From Hydractinia symbiolongicarpus (Eukaryota > Cnidaria > Hydrozoa > Anthoathecata > Hydractiniidae): a stretch of DNA of 60,000 nt. The translations under genes and the position numbers were made by a program. Below the pieces are notes generated by a model, which searched no databases, was not told the DNA's origin, and saw nothing but the letters and a program-made list of their open reading frames with translations. Below are positions 50,001-60,000 of this stretch, one piece after another; the first letter of the stretch is position 1; each line of letters starts with the position of its first letter. The stretch is taken from positions 24,716,501 through 24,776,500 of the forward strand of contig NC_079886.1 in the NCBI RefSeq assembly GCF_029227915.1, in the 5' to 3' direction.

Positions 50001-53000
50001 TTAAGAAGCAGAAGTTTCTCGATATTGTCTTAATCCTTGAAGAAATATTTTTTTCGTTTGTTCCACCATATCATGAAAAGCTTTCAGATCAGTTTCTTTT
50101 CCTTTCAACGTCGTTGAAAGTGCGTCTTTTAAAGCGTCATTGTTATCCAGTTGGATAGACAATCTGAAAGAAAAAATAAGTTGATAAATTGAGCTGAATA
50201 TCAAATTATTTAAGGCTGCAATGAATATATTAACAACTACAATCAAGTTAACCGATTGCAACTACTACCACCGCCACCATCACTACCACCACCATTATCG
50301 TAATCGCTACCACTACTACCACCAACAACGCCACCACAACAACGACGACAACAACAATGGCGAACGCAAACGACAACAGTAATAAAGGTTAAAACAACGA
50401 TTGCGACAAAAACAGTCGTGAGAAAGTTCTGGAAATTTTCAAAAAAAAGATTGTCCTCAAATTGTCTTAAAAAGTAAGCACCTTGAATTATATTTTTCGC
50501 AAATGTTTTTACAAATTTCATATGGAAGAATCTTCTGATGATAGTACTTAAACCTAAAAATTATTTCTTTCTACATTCCTGGGATTCCTGGAGATTTGTC
50601 GTTTCCAGCTGTTTTTTGTAATCATTCTGGAAACAATTTTTGAAAAATACGATAAACGTTCTGGAATATACTGAACGTTAAGATTTTAATTTCCCCTTGT
50701 AACTATAAACAATAACGATGACGACAAAAATCGCGACAGGAACAACGACGAAAACAATAATGAAGGCGAAAGCCGTTGATATCGACAGGGCTTGTGATAA
50801 AACAAAGAGAAACACGACAATGATGATATCAACGACACGAAAACTACAAATATACATACAGACAACACATTAACAACAATTGTGACGTTGATAACCGGGA
50901 CAAACACCTCGACTGTGGCTAAAACAACGAACCTGCCAGAAACGACAAGAAGCAAAAGGTCACGATAATAAAAACTCGCTTACTTTGTTTCTGCTTCAAG
51001 CAGTTCTTCTTCTAATGCTTCTACTGATTTAGGCTTGCCACTGTTTGGGTATTTTCCCGCAGAACTGCCACGTATTCTCACATTTGAACCTTGTATGACG
51101 GACAACTTCCCCAATCTTTTTTCAAGTTTGACGTTTTGATTTTTACTTTCTGACAAAGTAAAGTCTTTCTCGAGCAATTCTTGAACTAATTTTTCATTTC
51201 TAAGGCAATAAGAAATAAAATTTGATGGCGTTATTTTTCAAATTTTTTAACTCTTATAGACAATCATTTAACGCAATATAGAGAAAGCGTGACGTATAAA
51301 GCTTACCGTGTCTGCAAAAGTTGCGTTAATTCGCTCAGTTTCTCTTTCTCTACCAGAGCAACGTCTAGCAATGAACGAATCTCTTGTAGTTGTAACTCCA
51401 AAGGTTCTTTCTCCCGCGTGCTGAAATACGGATACGCCTTTTACTACGTTTCGTTTGTTATTACACTCCAGAAGATTTGCTTACGTGTAAATAAAACAAG
51501 GGCGGCAGTGAATGAATCATAAAGCATGTTTTATTATCAAATCTCAAAAATTTATGGCATTTGAGGTATATCAGTGACAAATCTCCATACACGACGATTT
51601 TATAATTCTGTACATAAATTATTGCAAAGGACGGCGAAAGTCTAAAACTCGAAACCACATGCAATTGGGAAAGCTGATTCAACGTATGTACAACACGCAA
51701 TACGAACTTAGTTTTTTTTTTCAACAGCTTTTTAAGAAGGTTAAGTAAAGTTTTGGTATAAAAGCTCTCAGAAGCACAATTCCTTTGATCAAAATTAATT
51801 GGTTGCTTGGTTATTGAAACACACCTTTAGCAACCAGTCGTTGATCTGTAAATAATAAAAACTTAGGTAGTATGAAAACTAAAAGGACGTCACATCAATA
51901 TTTTGCTGTCATCCGTTGACATCGAAGTAGATATAAATAAAACTTACCTGCTACTGCTATACGGTCTTCTCGAACCTTTCTCGTTTTTCCGATTACTTGT
52001 TACAGGGGGTTTGGGAACGAGACTGCGATCAGAATGAGAGTTTCTCGATTTCTTTAAATTCACTAACTCTGATTCTAGTTCTTGCACTTTCTTTTCTTGT
52101 AGCCTCACATCTTCTTTAAGTTTCGCTACTAGCTCATCGTTGTTTTCGTTAGTTCTAGCGGAGAAATTTCCAGACGCCTTGAGAATTCTTTCTCCGTGTG
52201 CCGATTGTTTTTTATCGTTTTTAAGCCTGTCATTTTCCTCTTTCAAATATTGTTGTTCTCTCTGAAAAGTATAACAGTTAGAAAATAAAAAAAACTGTAA
52301 TGAAAAAGCATTCCAGACGATTTTGTTCTTTTTCCAGAAACACCAAACACATATAAGAAAAAACTGAGCTTTTTTATTTAGGCTGACTTTTGGGTTTACT
52401 GCGTAGCTGAATATTTTTTTCATCATATAATTTCAGATTTTTTTTGGAAACTTGTTTACACTACTTTCAATGTTGTGTTATTTAAAAATTCAGTTTCATT
52501 TGAAGTTTACTGCTTATGTGTATTAAGTTATTAAAATACGTAAGAACCATGGTACAGAAGTAGATGGGTGATGCAGCGAAGTGATGTTTTTCCTGTGAGT
52601 GATTGTGATTTAAAAATGACCCCGTATTCTATCACATCATTTGTAATTAAAATTATAATAGATTTATATAAAACCGCAGAAAAACGCGGGAAGTTAAAGT
52701 TTTGAATATATGAGTTTTGTTAACGCTTTTCGCAGTCAGTTATTAGTGCCCGTATTGACAAAATAATCGATTTAAAAAAGCGCTGGAAAAGCGTGTTTTG
52801 GAAATTTGACAGAATGTGGAACGCAGGAGATTTGATAATATCATGAACTTCAACCCATTAAGCCTAAGACTGCAATGACGATATTTATTACTTTTTACAT
52901 CAACCTTATAGGCTCACACCTGTGTGTAGTCCCGGGTGTATGTGCAGTCTAAAGAATCGCGGTAATTGCACCCGTTTTTATCCCGGTCATTGCCCGATAC

Positions 53001-56000
53001 AATTATTATTTTATGCACACAAGCTGATATAGCTTGTGTTTTGACAACAAAAAAAAATAAAAAAAAAAGATTTTTTTAAAAAAATAAAATAAATGTAAAA
53101 ATCGCAGAATTAATTAAAAATCTATAGTACTTTGGTGTATATTATTAATCAGTAAATGTCCTTTTGATAAAATTACCCAAATCAAACATTCCATCACACT
53201 TACAAGAAGAGCGCTAACAAGCTCGTCATCGTGTTTTCCTTTATCCACCAAGGTGGAGATCTGCTCTTTAAAATTCTTCACGTCTTGGGTCAGTATTTTG
53301 TTTCTAGCACGAGCAGCACTGTTCTTTTCTTTGTACGAATCACGTTCTTCAGTAACAACTTCCAATTCTTTAACCATTTTCTATTGGAAGAAAAAGAGGA
53401 TAAATAGGGTTGATGTAAAACCACATTACATTTAAAAATGATGTTTGGATGTAAAAGTTTGATGTAAAACCACATTACATTTAAAAATGATGTTTGGATG
53501 TAAAAGTTTGATGTAAAACCACATTACATTTAAAAATGATGTGTGAAGTCTTGCATCGATTAATTTATTATTTGTCAATTACTGTCCAGGTTTTATTAAA
53601 ATAATCAAAATTCTAGAACTTTCTACGTCAATATAGCAAATATAAAAGACACGAGAACGTATTTAAAACGGATGTTTACGTCAGCAAACACATTTTGACT
53701 GCTTATAAGAAATACAACAAACCTCTTGATGCTCTTTCCTTTCTAATTCTATTTTTTTCATAGCAAGTCTGTGTTTCTCGTCATGGTGTGATATACCATT
53801 CAGAAGCGCATTGCGTGATTTAGTAGCACCTTCATGGACGGATAATTTTTCCTGCAAGTCAGATATCTGAAAAGAACATAACATTTAACATTCTAATTCT
53901 ATTTTTTTCATAGCAAGTCTGTGTTTCTCGTCATGGTGTGATATACCATTCAGAAGCGCATTGCGTGATTTAGTAGCACCTTCATGGACGGATAATTTTT
54001 CCTGCAAGTCAGATATCTGAAAAGAACATAAGGTTGTCTAAAGAAATCATTAAAAAATTACAAATGCCTATTTTTAAAAGTAAATGCATAGCTTTTAAAA
54101 TATTTATCATATATCTTAACCCTGAGATTTTACTCGAAACGGATCCGAGCTCGCAAGGGTCATGATAGATATCTGTATTATAATACCCGTATACGTCTGT
54201 TTGTCACGCAAAATGGTACCGCAAGTTGTAAGAGGCACGCAATGGGGTATTAAAAGGACAGGCGAACCCGTGAATTTATCGACGGGTCACCGACTAGTAT
54301 TTTAGATTATGCACACACCTTTGATTGCAACGCTATTATTTGTTGTTGTCTCCCTCTCCATCCGGTTGAGCTGTTCAACAAAGCGTGAAACGATGCATTT
54401 TCACCAACCTCTCGAGTCAAAACCTATAATAATTCCACAATGATAGGATATTATCTTCTCTTATATATACATATTTAACAACTATGCTTGTAAATACTGC
54501 TTATAATATCCTTCAACTTTATCCGTGCGTTGGGCTGGCAATTGACGTTGTTAATCTTACCAATGTCATGTAAAAAGAGCCTAAGATAGGTGTTTGTATA
54601 CAACAACGTAGAGAAAATCGTGAAAATTCCAAAAAAAATGTCCTTAAGCGGCGACTTAAAATTGAGGTTTCCGTTACTACATTTGCGAACACATATATAT
54701 ATACACATAACAAATCTTCATTGTTTTGGTTATTTAAACAGCTCTAAAGTGTAAACTGGCATTCCAATGAACATTCTTAAGTACAAACTACAATATTTAC
54801 CATCTATATTCTCATAGCAGGAAATCCAATAACAATTGGAAATGTGAAAAATATGGTCTTAATAAGTTTTTTAGAAGAGAACTGGTACTTGTGGGATTGT
54901 GAATTACGACCAAAGTGATCTAGGTACGACAAAACTCTGTAAAAAGTACCAAGAAGTAAGCATTAAGATATTATCCCAAGCACTATATTCTAAACTTTTC
55001 TTTCGTTTTTTAGTATGCAAACATTTACACTAATTCAACAACAACAACAACGAATTTAAATTTGCATTTCAATACCTTAATTATTTTTTTATAATAGTTT
55101 TTTACCAACCTTTTGTGCAATTTTAAGTTCCTTTTTTAAACTTTCAATTTCATTTCGTTCTTCAGCAGATTTTAAAAGGATTTGTGTGAGTTTTTCTTTT
55201 GTGGCCAGTAACTCATTTGCCTAGAAGAAAAAAAATATAAACAAAACGAACTGTGGTAAAAACTAAGTTAGTGAAATAGAATTATTAAATCTTAGTAATG
55301 TATATTTTTGGAAAGAATAAATTGGATTAATTAGAAGTTTAAAATTCAAAACAAATATTTTCACCTTGGATTCAAATTATGTTTATGAGCCAGGCCTCCG
55401 ACATTTTAGAAATTGTAGAACAGACATATTTCTTTTAAAATCTTAATTAGAGAATTTAAATTTAGCAGGCTTTTAGGGACATATCGCCCCCATAATCACG
55501 TTTAAAGTTCGGATTTCGGAAAATGCCTATATAGACTTGTATAGACTCGAAAGTGGGTGTCGCATATTTTGGAAATCTTGTCAGTCAAATCAACACGGGT
55601 GAATTGGTAACTTGATATCAACAAGAAATTAACCAACCCCAGAAACGACTTCTGTAACTAGAACTTACCTCAGCCTCTTTTTCCTCTTTAGTTGGTGTCC
55701 GTTGTGGTTTTTGTGGACTAGTAAGCTAAAAAGATTGAAAAGAAATAATAACATGTGTTGGAAGATTTAAAGTGAACATTTCATTTTTCTGCTAATAATA
55801 TCTTACGAAACCCATATTTCTTTTTCTTGTTTTAGTCTTACCCAGATGGAATCAAACTTGGCACATTCATAGTATGTCATTGAAGAAACAAAGTGATAGC
55901 AAACTTTTTTTGCTTATACCAACACTTTTCTGTGACGTAATCAAAAGCTTTAAATTTGCCACTTGCTGCTTAAAATAGGTTACTTTAAAACTAGATCAAG

Positions 56001-58936
56001 TTTTCACATTCTGTTTGAAATTTTGGAAGTTTGATAGTTTGAAACAGTTATATGAACAATCTTTGATTTTTTCTATATATTTCAAAAATCAGAAAATCAG
56101 GTTAATCATGTGTCAAGTGGTTTTGAGAATGATTCCTCTCGATATAACAAAGTTATGTAACAGCCAATATCTAATGCTCTGGGAGGTATGGAATCTAGAC
56201 GTTTTGTTGATACACCTACACCTGTGTATAACTAAGTTTTGTGGACTAAAATATGTAATTTTAAATATGTTAAGTTTACATTAAAAAATTATATAATCGT
56301 ACTGATAATATATGCATTATTATATCATATCATGAAATGTTTTCTTAATGTAATTGGAAACAAACCTGCTCTAAAGTATCTACTTTTCTTTTTAAAGTTT
56401 GACTTTTTGTTTTTTCCTTCTCTAATTCTGACGTCAGGTCTCTTATTCGTTTTGAGAATTCTATGATTTTAGATGCTGCTTTTTCTGAACTAAAACCACC
56501 ACCTAAAGTAAACATATTTTTAACATACAATGTCACTGTAATTTCACAAAAAAATGACCTAAAAACCTACCTTTACTTTAAATAAAGTAAAAATAAAAAC
56601 CACTGGGAAATATTTTGACTTTTTCGAAGGGCATTTGTTCAACATGCGTAATGTACATGATGACAGATGCAAGAGTAATATGATTGTAACAACAACCCTG
56701 GACATGATATTTGTGGAGGTGGCTGTTTTTGCCTATTTCTAAAATAGCCAAACAGCATCTCTTGGTCACCACTCTGCACATTCCAAAATCAAGGAATTAG
56801 GCGTCAGCAAAAGTTAGTGCGGTTTAAGATTTGGGATTTAACCAAATGACCTAACATCCTGAACACAAGTAAACATTGACAAGTTTCAGAGTGTGTATTA
56901 CTCAGACAGACACATCTTTCTCTATCACTTGTGGCTACAATCTTTAATATTCCGCCGCCTTATCTCACAACTTATGTCTGGGATTGTAGCATGTAAAGCA
57001 ACATTAGGTATATATCCAAAAAATAAGCCTCCCATTCGCAGGTGTGAATGATGAGGTAAAGTTTTTTACACGCTTAAATTAATAAACCATGATATGACTT
57101 TCAAATCAAGAAAAAATTTTCAGATTATCTCACTTGATACTGAATGTGTTAAATGTGACAGAATTGTCACCTAACCTTGAATGGAAATTTAGCCCCTAGG
57201 TAGTAAAACAAAATGACATGCCTGCCAATTCTCTTTTATCTTCTTTCCATCTTCTTCTTACAATCTTTAGTTCTTCATCTTTTTCACCTATCAGCTTACT
57301 TAATCTTCCATTTTCATCACACAACTCCTATAGCAAAATATCAAGCAAAAAATGAATATATATACAATATAATACATATCATCAGAGCTAACTAATTAAT
57401 TAATTAGTTAGCACTGGTACAAAGTAAAATCTTTAAAATGTGAATTCAAGGCAAATGTTCGGTGTTTTTTCTTAAATTTCCACATTCAAATGCTTTAATG
57501 AAATTATATTCTTGGGTATATATATATTTTGGAAAGAGGGAATTTTATGCATTATAATACTAAGTTGGAAAAACTACTAGGTAATACATTTTGACTTTTT
57601 ACGAAACAAAAATACTTTATACAGCTTTGTGACAAATAAATTTTGAATGTGCCAGTATGAGAAATAATTGCATTGTTTATTCCATGAAACCGGAAAATCA
57701 AATAAACTAATACACTCTTTCGTAAACAAGCGAGAAAAATTATTTTTAACAAAACTTAAAAAGATCTTATGCACAGCAAGGTTGCAATTAAGGCCTCAAA
57801 GCTTGTTTCCAGGAAATGTTATCACAATATTATGTATTTTAAATGAAATTTGAAACTTATGTAAATACACTCCTACCCTGATTGTTTCTTCTAAATCTTT
57901 GTATTCATCTGTGTCTTTAAAGTCTACGGCCTTAGATAACTAAAACATACCAATAAAAAAGAAGATTAAGAAAAAAGGATTCGCAAAATGAATTTTTATT
58001 TTGGGTAAATTTCAACCCCTTACCCCAGACATCTTCTGGGGGCTGTTAAATGAACAAATATTAATTATAAAAGTAAAGTCGCGTTTCTGAGATTTAACAT
58101 GAGCTTTTTATATAGTTAGGATTTTTTATATGTCTTGCTATTAGCTAAATTATCTATCAGTCTATTTCTAAATTAGTTTTTGTCCAGTCTAATTTTAAAA
58201 CTAAGTATATGCGATAGACTACACAATTCAGCTACACATCAATCATCACCACAGCGGCAACCGAATTTTCAACTTTCTTGTTGATGTGTTGACATTTTCT
58301 ACATCAATTTCAGTTAATGTTTCTCTCCATTACATTTATTGAAATAAAATTTTGAGTAAGTAAAAAGTAGCTATACACAAAAATGTTTTGTTCTGACTAT
58401 TGTGTTAATTCTCGGGTCTGGGTTAACACATCATCAAATTTTAAAAGAGGAAAAAAATTTTGGGGCAAAACAAGTAGCATATTTTTAGCATTTATCAGCA
58501 AAAATTATATAAGATAAGAAATATTGAATCTCATACGGTTAAGAGAATATGTTTAATTGTAATTTAAATTTTTTAAATTTTATAAAAGTTTGACCATAAT
58601 ATTTAACTGCAGTGAAACATCTCCTGAAAATGATCAGGAAATTTTAAGCATGTTAATTCAGATTTGAAAATTAGGGCTATTTTTTGAATGCAACAGTATC
58701 CATTATGACTTGTAAAAAGTGAAGTGTATCGTTGTATATACCAAATAAACAGATTTATAGAAAAATCTTACTTTTAAATTAAGTTCATCCTCAACACCAT
58801 CAAAATTATCAAATCTATCATCACCAGGGCATGCACAAAATTTCTCTTCACCTTTCTTTTTACTTTGCTTTGTTAGTCTTTTCTTTTGTTGTAGTTGTAA
58901 AAACTCGAACTGTTGCTTCAAGGATTGTTCACTCAT
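50001..58936 (-). CDS. CCDC13: CCDC13, coiled-coil centriolar satellite protein, 13 exons, 623 aa
   Basis: Exons in transcript order: 58936-58772, 57939-57877, 57327-57222, 56502-56366, 55725-55669, 55220-55110, 54423-54319, 53866-53723, 53380-53204, 52261-51948, 51420-51307, 51199-50984, 50163-50001. All phases agree and the total of 1872 nt is whole codons. The intron after 57222 starts GC (G/GCATGT); the others start GT. Coiled-coil heptads run through most of the protein. Conserved blocks that I recall from the vertebrate protein (715 aa) are LKQQFEFLQLQQKKRL at the N-terminus, VLTREVGENAS, GWRGRQQQIIALQSK, RNKILTQDVKNFKEQIS, LVDKGKHDDEL, and the C-terminal TLKGKETDLKAFH and KKIFLQGLRQYR. 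Human CCDC13 localises to centriolar satellites and supports ciliogenesis. An acceptor (ttttctag) before the ATG indicates a 5' UTR exon upstream. Confidence 0.92.
50240..50960 (-). repeat. AAC/GAC/ACC trinucleotide-rich intron segment of CCDC13
   Basis: Cryptic triplet repeats run through most of this intron: accaccacc and acaacaacg at 50255-50400, and a cgacaa/aacgacga mixture at 50700-50960. On the minus strand this reads as G-rich or T-rich frames (Gly/Ser or Val), which are not real proteins. Confidence 0.6.
53412..53542. repeat. 49-bp minisatellite, two full copies and one partial
   Basis: Units starting gatgtaaaaccacattac lie at 53412, 53461 and 53510. The first two are identical, and the third diverges after about 32 bp. 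It lies in a CCDC13 intron, 30 bp upstream of exon 9. Confidence 0.85.
53741..54031. repeat. Perfect 141-bp tandem duplication in CCDC13 exon 8
   Basis: 53741-53881 equals 53891-54031 with no mismatch seen, a period of 150 bp with a 9-bp filler. The right-hand copy (5' in the transcript) carries the acceptor and 5' exon sequence but lacks the last codons and the GTTTG donor. If used, it would read ...KKIELEC and stop. The left-hand copy is the functional exon. Confidence 0.9.
53891..54016 (-). pseudogene. Decoy partial copy of CCDC13 exon 8
   Basis: It has an acceptor (cttttcag) identical to the real one, then 42 codons identical to exon 8, then TGT TAA. No usable donor follows. Only 23 bp separate its end from the real acceptor, too short for an intron. 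Splicing would have to skip it or read into a stop. Confidence 0.7.
54121..54310. repeat. GC-richer dispersed-repeat fragment
   Basis: This block contains ataatacccgtatacg, gtctgtttgtcacgc and acaggcgaacccgtg, and is richer in CpG than the flanking intron. It resembles the start of the unidentified segment at 24440 (ataataaaacgctgag plus gtctgtctgt), which suggests one repeat class. Confidence 0.35.
57387..57412. repeat. 26-bp perfect palindrome
   Basis: The half-site GCTAACTAATTAA is followed by its exact reverse complement with no spacer. It is in the CCDC13 intron between exons 2 and 3. Confidence 0.9.
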
Positions 58937-58969
58937 ATTATTAGGATGTATGGTTGTTCCTAGAAAATT

Positions 58970-60000
58970 TTAAAATGACATTAGCTAGCTATAATAAGCT
59001 AGAATACAAAACAACACATCAAAATGGTTAGCTAGCCAGCTATCTATAAACAACTTTCTGCATGGCGCAATTGAGTTAATTTCATTTTGAGAACAATAGG
59101 CATGTGTGCACTTTTGCGTAGGTAAAAAAGCAGGATAAATAATAAATATTTTTGAGTAGCATAAGATCAAGAGAAACTTGAATTAAATTTTAACTATTCT
59201 TCTTCTAATTCTTCTTCAAAAATTTTTCTTTTTTAGATGGATTTCTTTAATTACTGCGGTTTATTGTACATATTTTCTACTTACAGAAATGCTTGCATAT
59301 GTGCAAAAAAAACGCAAACTTTTTAACTTTTATAAACAACTACAGATTAGTATTATATAGCGATCAGTTTTGTCCTGTGTCAATTCTTATCCGCCGTCTG
59401 TGCGTCGCTTAGACAAAAAATTTATTTTATGAGTTGTTTTGATTTCATACAAAGTTTACATGAAATTAACAGATTTCAGGACCTGAACCCGTGAGTACAA
59501 ACTCAAACTCGATTTAGCCAGCAGTGCTTTATGCTTTCCATCATATTTTGTTTGTTAAATATAAATAGAAAAACTTTTGCTGACAAAACTAAGCTTAAGT
59601 TTTGTTTTGCAAAGTGTGGCATATCTCTCTGCCGTAAAGCCAATTTCGTCCTTTGAAAGATTTCATCCTAATGCAAAAAAATTTTATTAGAGATAACGTT
59701 TATAAAGAGTTTTCATCTGACATGTTCCGCACTTAGGGTCGGCGCCGTCCCTAATATACAAAAGCGAACAAGGGTATTGGGGACGAGGTTGCCTTGTCCC
59801 AAGGATTTGTTACCTGATGTCACATTCGCTATCGTTAAATTGACGCCCGCCTCGATGGGGACAGGCAACGGAGACCGTGATAATAAGAACATGATCACTT
59901 TAGGGCTATGAATTTATTTAGCACAGGGCTAAGTGGACCCGACACACAACGTACAACATAAATTAATACCGCTTGATATATCTACTGACAGTCCGACACC
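58970..60000. other. Upstream of CCDC13; no gene seen, one GC-rich repeat
   Basis: Most of it is AT-rich with no motif. At 59740-59880 a GC-richer block contains ggggacgaggttgcc, gccttgtcccaagg and ggggacaggcaacgg. The second and third can pair as an 11-bp stem with one bulge, suggesting a foldback repeat. The 61-codon minus-strand frame across it has no motif. Confidence 0.4.

Noticed and set aside
50243-50521. Gly/Ser-rich minus-strand frame in CCDC13
   Set aside because: It is a translation of an ACC/AAC triplet-rich intron, and the exon phases on both sides join without it.
51825-51845. 21-nt candidate microexon of CCDC13 (QRLVAK in one frame) with a good acceptor and donor
   Set aside because: In the phase set by the neighbouring exons it contains TAA. 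Exons 10 and 11 join perfectly without it.

Overview
This is an AT-rich metazoan genomic window: protein genes are split by GT-AG introns, and many kinds of transposon are interspersed. The gene set (cilia genes, a trimethylguanosine synthase), the Helentron and Penelope-like elements, and short CGCG-containing AATTAATT-type repeats suggest a cnidarian, perhaps a hydrozoan. That placement is an inference, not a proof. Four multi-exon genes could be assembled by hand, with exon phases that agree at every junction.

Layout, left to right. At 1583-2071 (+) is a small gene for a probable N-myristoylated protein with a PH/GRAM-like fold. From 3302 to 33296 (-) lies the 5' part of a DLEC1/CFAP81-like cilia gene: 18 in-frame exons, 748 codons, with the 3' part apparently beyond the left edge. 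Its 14.2-kb intron (5913-20155) holds a two-exon RPA1-like OB-fold gene (7606-9534, -) and a complete-looking Helentron (ORF 13144-19215, -, 2023 aa). A broken non-LTR element sits in a 5' intron at 29.3-30.6 kb. From 34.3 to 42.6 kb is a transposon-rich block: an intact LINE ORF, two tRNA-type SINE copies (one interrupted by a TIR element), two neighbouring 0.7-0.85 kb elements with 4-bp target duplications, and a decayed Penelope-like element.

At 43146-48158 (+) is a five-exon TGS1 gene (927 aa), the enzyme that hypermethylates snRNA, snoRNA and spliced-leader caps. Convergent to it, at 50001-58936 (-), is a 13-exon CCDC13 gene (623 aa), a coiled-coil ciliogenesis factor. One of its exons carries a perfect 141-bp tandem duplication.

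The cellular genes thus comprise two cilium genes, an RNA cap enzyme and two small genes of unknown role. No operon-like arrangement is visible, and no CRISPR array or rRNA was seen. The most distinctive systems are the Helentron with its protease-like N-terminus and endonuclease C-terminus, and the RPA1-like gene nested beside it on the same strand inside the same host intron.
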